Of a DNA stretch of 10,595 nt, positions 7,843 through 10,256 are shown piece by piece. The notes below the pieces were generated by a model. The model worked only from the letters and a program-made list of their open reading frames with translations. It was not told the DNA's origin and did not search any database. The translations under genes were made by a program, and so were the position numbers. The DNA is from Baffinella frigidus (taxonomy: Eukaryota > Cryptophyceae > Cryptomonadales > Baffinellaceae). The DNA lies in contig MU646587.1 of NCBI GenBank assembly GCA_026770585.1, positions 184,300-194,894 of the forward strand, in the 5' to 3' direction. How positions within the stretch are numbered: position 1 is the stretch's first letter; each line of letters begins with the position of its first letter.

Positions 7843-9888
7843 TGGTTGATGGTTGAGGGTTGAGGGTTGAGGGTCGAGGGTTGAGGGTCGAGGGTTGAGA
7901 GTTGAGGGTTGAGAGTTGAGGGTTGAGGGTTTCAGGTTTCAGGTTTCAGGTTTCAGGTTTCAGGTTTCAGGTTTCTTGTTGAGGGTTTCAGGTTTCAGGT
8001 TTCGGGTTTCAGGCTTCAGGTTTCAGGTTTCAGAATGAGGGCTGAGGGGGGCAACCGGCGTGAGGGTGTTGAGGAGTGCGTCGATCACGACGCGCATGCC
8101 CTGGTTGCGGGTTTCGGGTTTCGGGTTGAGGGTTGAGGGTTGAGGGTTTTTAGTTTTTTAGTTTCTAGGTGAGGGTTCAGGGGTTGGGGTTTAGTGTTTA
8201 GTGTTGAGTGTTGAGTGTTTAGTGTTTAGGGTTTAAGGTTAAGGGTTTAGGGTTCAGGGTGTAGGGTGTAGGGTTTTGGGTGTTGGGTTTTGGGTGTTGG
8301 GTTTTGGGTTTTGGGTTTTGGGTGTAGGGTTGAGGGTGTAGGGTTGAGGGTGTAGGGTGTAGGGTGTAGGGTGTAGGGTTTAGGGTGTAGGGTTGATACC
8401 TGGTTGCGCTTCATGAGGCGGAGAGGCTTCATCGCTCGCATCAACCGCACCACCTGTTTCAGGGGTTAGGTGTCAGGTTTCAGGGTTTAGGGTTTAGGGT
8501 TTAGGGTTTAGGGTTTAGGGTTTAGGGTTTAGGGTTTAGGGTTTTCAGGTTTTAAGTTTGGGGTTTAGGGTTTAGGGGTTGGGTTTTAGGGTTTAGGGTT
8601 TAGGGTTTGGGGTTGAGGGTTTAGGTTGCAGAGTGTAGGGTGTAGAGTGTAGAGTGTAGAGTGTAAGGTGTAGGGTGTGGGGTTGAGGGGTTTGGGATTA
8701 GGTTGCAGAGTGTCGGGTTTAGGGTTTAGGGTTTAGGGTTTAGGGTTTAGGGTTTAGGTGTTAGGGTCATCGCGCGCATCAGCCTCACAATGAAAAGTCG
8801 AGTCCTGACGGTTTCGGGTTTTGGATTTGGCCATCTGGCCCTCGGTGAGAAGCTCCAGAACATCGATCCACGCAAAGAGAAGCACCACAGAGTCGATCAC
8901 GTCACTGTACTAGCCACACACGTGGCCATAATGGTCAAAAACTCGTTGCTGTACTAGTCAAACCCGCGACCATTCTAGTCAAACTCGCGAGATGATACGG
9001 ACAACCCATTTTGTTTTCATACCTTGGCCATCTGGCCCTCGGTGAGCAGCTCGAGGACGTCGATCCACGCAAAGAGGAGCACCACGGAATCGATCAGGTT
9101 CCACCCGCTCTTGAGGTACGCCTTCTTCGTGAATATCAACCCCTGCGTTGGGGTGTAGCGTTCAGGCTTTAGGGGTTGGGAAGAATCCTGGCGGGGGCAT
9201 TCCAGGACCGTACTTGAATCCTGACTAGAGGGGGTATTCTAGGACCACCAAAACCCCGAAGTGGAACAAATCCAGGATGGCGATCAGGTTCCACCCGCTC
9301 TTGAGGTAAGCCTTTTTCGTGAATATCAAACCCTGCGTTGGGGTGTACGGTTCAGGCTTTAGGGTTTGGGAAGAGTTCTGGATGGGTGTTCCCGGACCAT
9401 CGAAAGCCCGAAGCGGAAAAAATCTCATCTCGAAAGATAAGTGAATCAGTTGCCTAATCAGCATTTTCATTTAATTAAGGGCCTAGTTAAATTTACTATG
9501 CCACAACTAATTTATCTTATTCAACCTTCTATTGAAAAGGAACTGATTCAGTTATCTTCCGAGATGACATCCAGGATGTGGCTGCGCCATTTCCCACCTG
9601 CACCCGGTCGAATTCGACCGGAATGGCCCTGCACGAACAAAAACAAGATCCACGATTCGGTCCAGTTTGGGAGGACCTGACCCATGACGCGGACGATACA
9701 CTCAAACATGAAGAGCGCCGTGACGAAACAACGAACAAAAACACGATTTGGTCCGATAAGACCCTACTGTAGGCAACCCGTAGGGGCATAGGGGGGCTCC
9801 TACGGATAAGGCAACGGACCTGGCCCATGACGCGGACGATAAACTCGACCATGAAAAGAGCCGTGAACACGAAGTTCCAGTCCTTCAC
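194..9888 (-). CDS. Voltage-gated cation channel (four-domain Na+/Ca2+ type), partial gene: one repeat, S2 to post-S6, in 12 exons
   Basis: This entry is the spliced gene; its exons are listed separately. Joining 9820-9888, 9023-9142, 8400-8453, 8056-8100, 6493-6552, 6061-6122, 4404-4450, 3167-3204, 2941-2974, 1814-1894, 916-1000 and 194-278 on the minus strand gives about 260 residues. They run in canonical ion-channel order: S2, S3, an arginine/lysine-every-third S4, the S4-S5 linker, S5, a Cys-containing turret, pore helix, filter, S6 with an MNLFVG motif, and a post-S6 segment with VDGFNANKG. Known members of this family are plasma-membrane channels that open on depolarisation and pass Na+ or Ca2+. 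The P-loop reads NTFKYV, placing Lys where Cav channels have Glu. Nav domain III also has Lys there, so this repeat resembles domain III. Phases match at all junctions except S5 to turret. Exons are about 8% of the span. S1 and the other domains were not found. Ion selectivity cannot be told from one repeat. Confidence 0.88.
301..461 (+). mobile_element. 161-bp TIR element, family 1 (MITE-like), copy 1
   Basis: Begins ACACACAGCGGACTTC and ends GGCCCTGTGTGTGG, giving imperfect terminal inverted repeats of about 10 bp (ACACACAG). It encodes nothing. The core carries CCTAGGACCCTAGAGTAGGC and CCTACGGATAAGGTAACGGA, which recur in six other places in the window. The element at 7009-7169 has the same length. 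Confidence 0.75.
462..497 (-). pseudogene. Truncated copy of exon L (5' part)
   Basis: After an acceptor-like GCGCAG it reads GC-TTC-AGT-GTT-GAC-GGT-TTC, giving GFSVDGFNAR against GFIVDGFNAN in exon L. Similarity stops where a 161-bp TIR element begins at 461. It is probably non-functional, because no donor or continuation of the channel follows. Confidence 0.75.
529..702 (+). repeat. Telomere-like array, mostly TTTAGGG and TTTGGGG
   Basis: About 24 heptamers with TTGAGGG, TTCAGGG and TTTGGGG variants, lying between the exon L and exon K copies. Confidence 0.9.
714..773 (-). pseudogene. Diverged copy of exon K (3' two thirds of S6)
   Basis: The open frame reads IYFFVFLVIWGLFCMNLFV, against IYFIVYLVIGGLFCMNLFV in exon K. 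Changes are conservative or synonymous except Gly to Trp. The donor has been lost: exon K has G|GTAAG, this copy has G|TTGCG. The acceptor and the EDNSW start are missing. It lies downstream of exon K in the same intron. Confidence 0.8.
814..846. repeat. Short GC-rich hairpin in intron K-L
   Basis: AGGGCGCTACGG and CCGTAGCGCCCT pair around a short loop. The surrounding 775-900 also carries alternating GGGTAC/GTACCC motifs. I see no gene in it. Confidence 0.65.
916..1000 (-). CDS. Exon K: S6 pore-lining helix
   Basis: 28 codons plus one base: VEDNSWFLGIYFIVYLVIGG then LFCMNLFV. The P-x-EDN start, Y-F-I helix and MNLFVG ending are the S6 signature of four-domain channels, including the conserved Asn of the inner gate. 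Acceptor CTCAG|GTG and the strong donor TCG|GTAAG, the best donor in the gene. Phase 1 out joins exon L as FVG-FIVDGF. A diverged copy of its last two thirds lies at 714-773. Confidence 0.93.
1076..1234. mobile_element. Foldback element with 43-45 bp arms
   Basis: Left arm starts CTAGCTCTGCCCCAGTTCAA and right arm ends TTGAACTGGGACAGAGCTAG. They pair nearly perfectly through GGGCTCGTAGATAT and TTTCGCC. The loop has a C10/G10 pair (about 1119-1129 and 1153-1162) that extends the hairpin. Confidence 0.8.
1449..1488 (-). pseudogene. Degraded copy of exon J (3' half)
   Basis: Bases from ATTATCTACGC to CCG|GTAC align with the second half of exon J, but with insertions and deletions and an in-frame stop. 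The upstream edge abuts a minus-oriented 161-bp-family element at about 1490. Confidence 0.72.
1491..1637 (-). mobile_element. Family 1 element, copy 2 (inverted)
   Basis: Reverse-oriented copy, running from CCTATGACCCTACGGGTTGC to CTTCGAAGTCCGCTGTGT. It abuts the truncated exon J copy on its left side. Confidence 0.7.
1648..1793. mobile_element. Foldback element bounded by AGCTAACGCCAGC
   Basis: Outer arms AGCTAACGCCAGCG and CGCTGGCGTTAGCT, and an inner core CCTACGGTAGGAGCCCCCC / GGGGGGTTCCTACCGTAGGC resembling the foldback family 2 core. Confidence 0.7.
1814..1894 (-). CDS. Exon J: selectivity filter and pre-S6 loop
   Basis: The exon has 27 codons, phase 0 at both ends, acceptor GGCAG|GCG and donor CCG|GTACC. 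It reads ALFRVNTFKYVSIIYACMD then ITDIDQSP. After the pore helix this is the filter: the T-F-K triad puts Lys at the position that is Glu/Asp in Ca2+ channels and Lys in domain III of animal Nav channels. The usual G-W after the filter is Y-V here. The tail Y-A-MDITD-D-QP is the standard loop before S6. Truncated copies lie on both sides (1960-1976 and 1449-1488). Confidence 0.88.
1960..1995 (-). pseudogene. Truncated copy of exon J start with its acceptor
   Basis: The acceptor and first bases, GGCAG|GCGCTATTCGG, match exon J (GGCAG|GCGCTATTTCGG), and similarity then ends. The upstream flank (AAACCGTTAAYGGCAG) is also shared, and a related flank occurs a third time near 1923-1941. This points to local tandem duplication. 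Confidence 0.72.
2061..2096 (-). pseudogene. Degraded copy of exon I (pore helix)
   Basis: Reads KWPLDTFAASRQ against WSFDTFAASMQ. Three of the differing codons are synonymous (ACC/ACG, TTT/TTC, GCT/GCA) and three are not. The acceptor is gone (AAG before TGG), and CAG|GG replaces CAG|GT at the donor. Confidence 0.78.
2106..2274. mobile_element. Foldback element, family 2, copy 1
   Basis: About 169 bp with long imperfect inverted arms: ATAGGATAACGGACTGAAAA / TTTTCAGTCCGTTACCCTAT, continuing inward through GTAGTTAG/CTAACTAC and TATTGCCTACGGTAG. It is almost one large hairpin with no coding capacity. Confidence 0.78.
2380..2442. repeat. 15-bp tandem repeat, four copies
   Basis: GACTATTCTAAAGTT three times, then once with G for C, followed by GAC. 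Confidence 0.9.
2530..2671. mobile_element. TIR MITE, family 3, copy 1
   Basis: About 142 bp. Terminal repeats CATCTCGGAAGATAACTGAA and GATTCAGTTACCTTCTGAGA pair over about 25 bp and share GAATCAGTTCC / GGAACTGATTC. AT-rich interior, no ORF. Confidence 0.78.
2819..2836 (-). pseudogene. Short copy of exon I 3' end with donor
   Basis: GCGTCCATGCAG|GTTC repeats the last 12 bases of exon I plus a GT donor. It sits next to a perfect palindrome. Confidence 0.55.
2851..2876. repeat. Perfect 26-bp palindrome
   Basis: Arms ATTCTCATGGTTC and GAACCATGAGAAT. The left 18 bases are repeated directly at 2802-2819, with a short exon I copy between. Confidence 0.88.
2914..2937. mobile_element. TIR MITE, family 3, terminal fragment
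   Basis: GGAACTGATTCAGTTATCTT then CTGAG, one terminal repeat only, immediately beyond the exon I donor. Confidence 0.65.
2941..2974 (-). CDS. Exon I: pore helix
   Basis: At 34 bp this is the shortest exon: one base finishes a Gly codon, then WSFDTFAASMQ. It matches the F-DTF-AS-M pattern of the first pore helix, and with exon H it reads PGGPFG-WSFDTF in frame. Acceptor ATCCAG|G directly follows perfect CCCTAAA repeats. Donor CAG|GTGCT is followed at once by the end fragment of a TIR element. Two further copies of this exon occur downstream (2819-2836 and 2061-2096). Confidence 0.86.
2979..3166 (+). repeat. Telomere-like array forming all of intron H-I
   Basis: Perfect TTTAGGG units to about 3047, then an 11-mer variant (TTTAGTTCGGG) to about 3150, then TTTAGGG again. 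The 192-bp intron contains nothing else. Confidence 0.93.
3167..3204 (-). CDS. Exon H: turret end, approach to pore helix
   Basis: The 38-bp exon encodes VQSVWENPGGPFG with phase 0 in and phase 2 out. The W-x-N-P motif just before the pore helix is common in this channel family. The acceptor is TAG|GTG, and its TAG is the last triplet of a CCCTAAACCCTAG heptamer run. The donor, CGG|GTGAAACCC, opens the next heptamer intron, so telomere-like sequence supplies both splice sites. A copy of its first 23 bases sits at 3434-3456. Confidence 0.82.
3206..3433 (+). repeat. Telomere-like array: TTTAGGG, then GTTGAGG, then GTTTAGT blocks
   Basis: Three homogenised blocks, interrupted at 3270-3325 by GGGAAAGGGGTGAAA-like sequence. 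It ends at the truncated exon H copy. Confidence 0.88.
3434..3456 (-). pseudogene. Truncated copy of exon H (5' part)
   Basis: Acceptor ATCAG|GTGCAATCGGTC, then a change of TGG to CGG, then GAGAACCC running directly into heptamer repeat. It matches the first 23 bases of exon H with one mismatch. Confidence 0.75.
3702..3866. mobile_element. Foldback element, family 2, copy 2
   Basis: About 165 bp: ATAGGATAACGGACTAAAAA / TTTTTTGTCCATTACCCTAT with the same GGGTAGTTAGGCCTACGG arms as copy 1. The flanks CTCTCTCTTGCGGGA (left) and CTCTCTTTCTTGCAGGA (right) resemble each other. Confidence 0.78.
3961..4085 (+). mobile_element. Family 1 element, copy 3 (3' end missing)
   Basis: Starts CACACCGCGGACTTCGAAGG and keeps the CCTAGGACCCTACGGTAGGC and CTACGGATAAGGTAAC cores. 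It stops near TTCGGGCAT without the closing repeat. Confidence 0.7.
4153..4800 (+). repeat. Long telomere-like region around exon G
   Basis: Contains a TTTGGGG block (4260-4310), mixed TTCAGGG/TTGAGGG units, and a near-perfect TTTAGGG run (about 4688-4752). Only exon G and a CT microsatellite interrupt it. Confidence 0.88.
4404..4450 (-). CDS. Exon G: turret, conserved Cys segment
   Basis: Two bases complete a Gly codon from exon F, followed by 15 codons, VKECLGIYANDGGFL. This resembles the turret of Na+/Ca2+ channels, where a cysteine and a small-residue loop precede the pore helix. Acceptor CACCAG|GGG, donor CTG|GTGAAACCC, the latter merging straight into C-rich heptamer repeat. A CT-rich microsatellite (about 4357-4386) lies just inside the following intron. 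No degraded copy was seen. Confidence 0.8.
4860..4905. repeat. 46-bp perfect inverted repeat, left arm
   Basis: Identical as reverse complement to 6268-6313, 1.4 kb away. It contains GGCACGCCCAAAATGGCTCC and CCACCATAACCTG and starts with a TTTAGGG unit. A further TTGGAGCCATTT occurs inverted at about 4955-4966. Confidence 0.82.
5153..5207 (-). mobile_element. Family 1 element, fragment 4 (inverted)
   Basis: Only the outer 55 bp remain: GTAGGTCTTATTGCCTAGGG through AATCCCTTCGAAGTCCGCTG to TGTGG. Confidence 0.65.
5300..5910 (+). repeat. Degenerate telomere-like region with TTCATGG and TTCAGGG blocks
   Basis: TTTTGGG/TTTGGGG units to 5600, then a TTCATGG block (about 5653-5697), then TTCAGGG units. 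Its plus-frame translation (repeated FRVQGSGF) is a repeat artefact. Confidence 0.88.
5914..5991 (+). pseudogene. Inverted, diverged copy of exon F and its acceptor flank
   Basis: On the plus strand, CCAACCACAGTCTCCCTCG and, further on, CTCACCAACCACACGGCGG align with the minus-strand sequence of exon F and its upstream flank (6061-6143), with small gaps. One plus frame reads GLTNHTADDEPF, compared with GLTNRTVGCEGF. It is the only exon copy found in opposite orientation. Confidence 0.6.
6061..6122 (-). CDS. Exon F: extracellular turret, first part (5' boundary uncertain)
   Basis: The open frame from 6121 reads LFGLTNRTVGCEGFVDTEFR plus one base. LFG after S5 and the cysteine fit the start of the S5-P turret. 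The donor GGG|GTTTTA is weak but gives phase 1, which matches exon G exactly (EFRG-VKECLG). The acceptor is the problem: CTCAG|T at 6123 puts the exon one base out of frame with exon E. A pairing of the later exon E donor (6486) with acceptor ACAG|TCTGCC (exon start 6132) restores the frame. NRT is a possible N-glycosylation site. Confidence 0.62.
6268..6313. repeat. 46-bp perfect inverted repeat, right arm
   Basis: Reverse complement of 4860-4905, ending in CCCTAAA. This is one of the few C-rich heptamer units on the plus strand, consistent with inversion of a segment. Confidence 0.82.
6493..6552 (-). CDS. Exon E: S5 helix
   Basis: The exon has 20 codons, VMYVILFQIFTYFIFALIGQ, phase 0, acceptor GGCAG|GTG. 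It is a typical S5 outer-pore helix, and spliced after exon D it gives NTLTP-VMYVILF. The donor after CAG is GTTCAGG, which belongs to one of the few telomere-like stretches with the G-rich strand on the sense side. A second possible donor is eight bases further in (CAGG|GTTTAG, exon end 6486), which would add VQ and change the phase to 1. Two degraded copies lie upstream (6781-6822 and 7193-7236). Confidence 0.87.
6761..6789. repeat. 13-bp perfect hairpin at the truncated exon E copy
   Basis: TACTTCATCTAAC and GTTAGATGAAGTA separated by ATT. The right arm is the 3' end of the exon E copy. Confidence 0.85.
6781..6822 (-). pseudogene. Truncated copy of exon E (codons 1-14)
   Basis: VMHVIIFQTFTYFI against VMYVILFQIFTYFI, with an intact CAG|GTG acceptor and a shared flank (CAGTCTCTCTC). 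The copy stops after ATC and continues TAACAATG as part of a hairpin with its own 3' end (6761-6789). Confidence 0.8.
6843..6943. repeat. Irregular TACTACCAAACAA minisatellite
   Basis: TACTACCA recurs about seven times with spacings of 10-17 bases, joined by AACAATA-like spacers. It lies just upstream of the truncated exon E copy. Confidence 0.8.
7009..7169 (+). mobile_element. Family 1 element, copy 5 (full length)
   Basis: Begins CCACACACCGGACTTCGAAG and ends CCCACTGTGTGG. It is 161 bp, with the same internal blocks as copy 1. Best pair for defining the family's ends. Confidence 0.75.
7193..7236 (-). pseudogene. Heavily degraded copy of exon E
   Basis: GTGATGCACGTC, then a diverged stretch, then CCAGATGTT align with the start of exon E, but the acceptor CAG is changed to CAC and the frame is lost. 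Confidence 0.55.
7258..7475 (+). repeat. Degenerate telomere-like region between exon D and E copies
   Basis: TTTGGGG and TTTAGGG units decaying into GTTAGGGGT. No gene seen apart from the exon D remnant to its right. Confidence 0.8.
7477..7512 (-). pseudogene. Degraded copy of exon D
   Basis: CGCATG and AACACCCTGACGCC correspond to the two ends of exon D, with the middle shortened. It lies downstream of exon D, as order predicts. Confidence 0.6.
7595..7636. repeat. Perfect 32-bp palindrome within a 42-bp near-palindrome
   Basis: 7600-7631 is an exact palindrome centred on AAGGAATTCCTT, with arms CACGTAGCTC and GAGCTACGTG. Outside these the pairing continues as TTGGC/ACCAA with one mismatch. 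No spacer. Confidence 0.88.
7767..8035 (+). repeat. Homogenised GGTTGAG and TTTCAGG blocks
   Basis: About twenty TTGAGGG units to 7930, switching sharply to about fourteen TTTCAGG units. Lies in intron D-E next to exon D. Confidence 0.9.
8056..8100 (-). CDS. Exon D: S4-S5 linker
   Basis: The exon has 15 codons, GMRVVIDALLNTLTP, phase 0 at both ends. The Gly-x-Arg start and amphipathic run match the S4-S5 linker that couples the voltage sensor to the gate. Acceptor AACCAG|GGC, donor CCG|GTTGC. The nine bases CGCAACCAG occur both at the end of exon C and immediately before this exon, so the exon-intron boundary sequence is repeated at the two intron ends. A damaged copy lies at 7477-7512. Confidence 0.86.
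8104..8398 (+). repeat. Telomere-like array forming all of intron C-D
   Basis: TTTCGGG, TTGAGGG, TTTAGTG, TTTTGGG/TGTTGGG and TGTAGGG blocks fill the 299-bp intron. Confidence 0.9.
8400..8453 (-). CDS. Exon C: S4 voltage-sensor helix
   Basis: The exon has 18 codons, phase 0 at both ends: VVRLMRAMKPLRLMKRNQ. Positive residues fall at every third position (Arg3, Arg6, Lys9, Arg12, Lys15, plus Arg16), the defining pattern of the S4 voltage sensor. Acceptor AACAG|GTG, donor CAG|GTATC. Spliced to exon B it reads GQMAK-VVRLMRAM. It is one of the few exons with no visible degraded copy nearby. The intron that follows is 299 bp and almost wholly telomere-like repeat. Confidence 0.93.
8461..8770 (+). 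repeat. Telomere-like array in intron B-C
   Basis: Perfect TTTAGGG runs at about 8481-8542 and 8717-8757, with a TGTAGAG block between. The 3' part of the split exon B copy follows to the right. Confidence 0.9.
8826..8898 (-). pseudogene. 3' part of a second exon B copy (codons 17-40)
   Basis: Encodes IDSVVLLFAWIDVLELL and TEGQMAK, identical in protein to exon B, yet 8 of 24 codons differ, all synonymously. It starts inside TGATCG, the same point at which the 5' copy at 9282-9332 stops. Its donor is lost (AAA|TCC instead of AAG|GTATG), so it cannot be spliced as exon B is. Confidence 0.88.
9023..9142 (-). CDS. Exon B: S2-S3 linker and S3 segment
   Basis: This is the longest exon, with 40 codons, phase 0 at both ends, acceptor CGCAG|GGG and donor AAG|GTATG. 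It begins GLIFTKKAYLKSGWNLID and continues SVVLLFAWIDVLELL, ending TEGQMAK. The linker-WN-L-ID pattern followed by a hydrophobic helix with an internal Asp is the S3 signature of four-domain Na+/Ca2+ channels. Joined to exon A it reads VMGQ-GLIFTKK without a frame break. A second, split copy brackets it (9282-9332 and 8826-8898). Confidence 0.9.
9282..9332 (-). pseudogene. 5' part of a second exon B copy (codons 1-17)
   Basis: After a CGCAG acceptor it encodes GLIFTKKAYLKSGWNLI, identical to exon B, with three synonymous changes and no replacement. It breaks at CTGATCG and continues into a repeated upstream flank beginning CCATCCTGGAT, a tandem-duplication junction. Confidence 0.88.
9424..9566. 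mobile_element. TIR MITE, family 3, copy 2
   Basis: About 143 bp between TCATCTCGAAAGATAAGTGA and CAGTTATCTTCCGAGATGA. It interrupts a sequence whose uninterrupted duplicate is at about 9260-9275 (AAATCCAGG). Comparing the two suggests an ATC target duplication. Confidence 0.82.
9677..9727 (-). pseudogene. Copy of exon A, 3' part
   Basis: Reads TALFMFECIVRVMGQ followed by GTCC, as in exon A (TALFMVEFIVRVMGQ|GTCC). Three synonymous and two replacement codons. The 5' third is missing. The flanks on both sides share an AATCGTG plus TTGTTTTTGTTCGT repeat. Confidence 0.82.
9755..9817 (+). mobile_element. Family 1 element, internal fragment 6
   Basis: GATAAGACCCTACTGTAGGC to CTACGGATAAGGCAACGG, with both ends missing. 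It lies just beyond the exon A donor. Its left flank (ATTTGGTCC) is the reverse complement of the flank of copy 7, so the two share a truncation point. Confidence 0.65.
9820..9888 (-). CDS. Exon A: S2 segment of voltage sensor
   Basis: The 69-bp exon is phase 0 at both ends and encodes 23 residues starting VKDWNFVFTALFMVEF and ending IVRVMGQ. It matches the S2 pattern of voltage-gated channels: aromatic-rich FVFTALF followed by the conserved acidic residue in MVEF that pairs with S4 charges. The acceptor is TTCAG|GTG after a telomere-like CCCCTAA stretch. The donor is CAG|GTCC, and a transposon fragment begins only a few bases into the intron. Two broken copies of this exon flank it. I found no S1 exon upstream to the window edge. 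Confidence 0.85.
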
Positions 9889-10009
9889 CTGAATTAGGGG
9901 TTGGGGGTCAAGGCCTTTGCGTTTGGGGTTTATGGAATATTTTCAGATTCACGAGTAGAGTTCTGAGCAGGTATAGGCCTACTGTAGCGTCCTAGGGTGG
10001 TGCGCCTTG

Positions 10010-10049
10010 AGAAAATGCAGAGCGTTAACACCAAGTTCCAGTGCCTGAC
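10010..10049 (-). pseudogene. Degraded copy of exon A, 5' part
   Basis: CGCAG|GTC then CACTGGAACTTGGTGTTAACG aligns with the acceptor and first half of exon A. WNLVLT corresponds to WNFVFT, after which similarity decays. Confidence 0.7.
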
Positions 10050-10092
10050 CTGCGATGACAGAGACCTTGTGATGAGAGACCATCACCTCAGG

Positions 10093-10212
10093 CCACACAG
10101 AGGGCTACGAAGGAATTTTCGGGCAGGAAATGCCCGAGTTTCCGTTACGTCATCCGTAGGAACCCCCCTATGCCCCTACGGGTTGCCCACCGTAGGGTCC
10201 TAGGTCTTATCG
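10093..10212 (-). mobile_element. Family 1 element, copy 7 (inverted, truncated)
   Basis: Begins CCACACAGAGGGCTACGAAG, contains GGAACCCCCCTATGCCCC, and stops at CTTATCGGACC, lacking the GCGGACTTC end. Confidence 0.68.
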
Positions 10213-10256
10213 GACCAAATACGGGAATCCCACGACACCCAACGCGCGACACAAAA

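Noticed and set aside
7767-8035. CRISPR-like array
   Set aside because: Units are seven bases with no spacers, plainly microsatellite-like DNA in a eukaryotic intron.
8247-8453. A single 68-codon minus frame containing VRLMRAMKPLRLMKR then a long proline/threonine tail
   Set aside because: Only the first part is coding (exon C). The HPKPYTL-type tail is read-through of the GT-starting heptamer intron.
9225-9470. An 81-codon minus frame joining the exon B start to AILDLFHFGVLVVLEYPL
   Set aside because: The tail is a tandem-duplicated intron flank after the junction at 9281, not an alternative S3 helix. It ends at a stop in the duplicated DNA.
9578-9772. Plus-strand 64-codon frame and the long minus frame at 9529-9888
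   Set aside because: The plus frame is a shadow of the exon A copy. The minus frame starts with real exon A residues but then reads through a family 1 element fragment in the intron.
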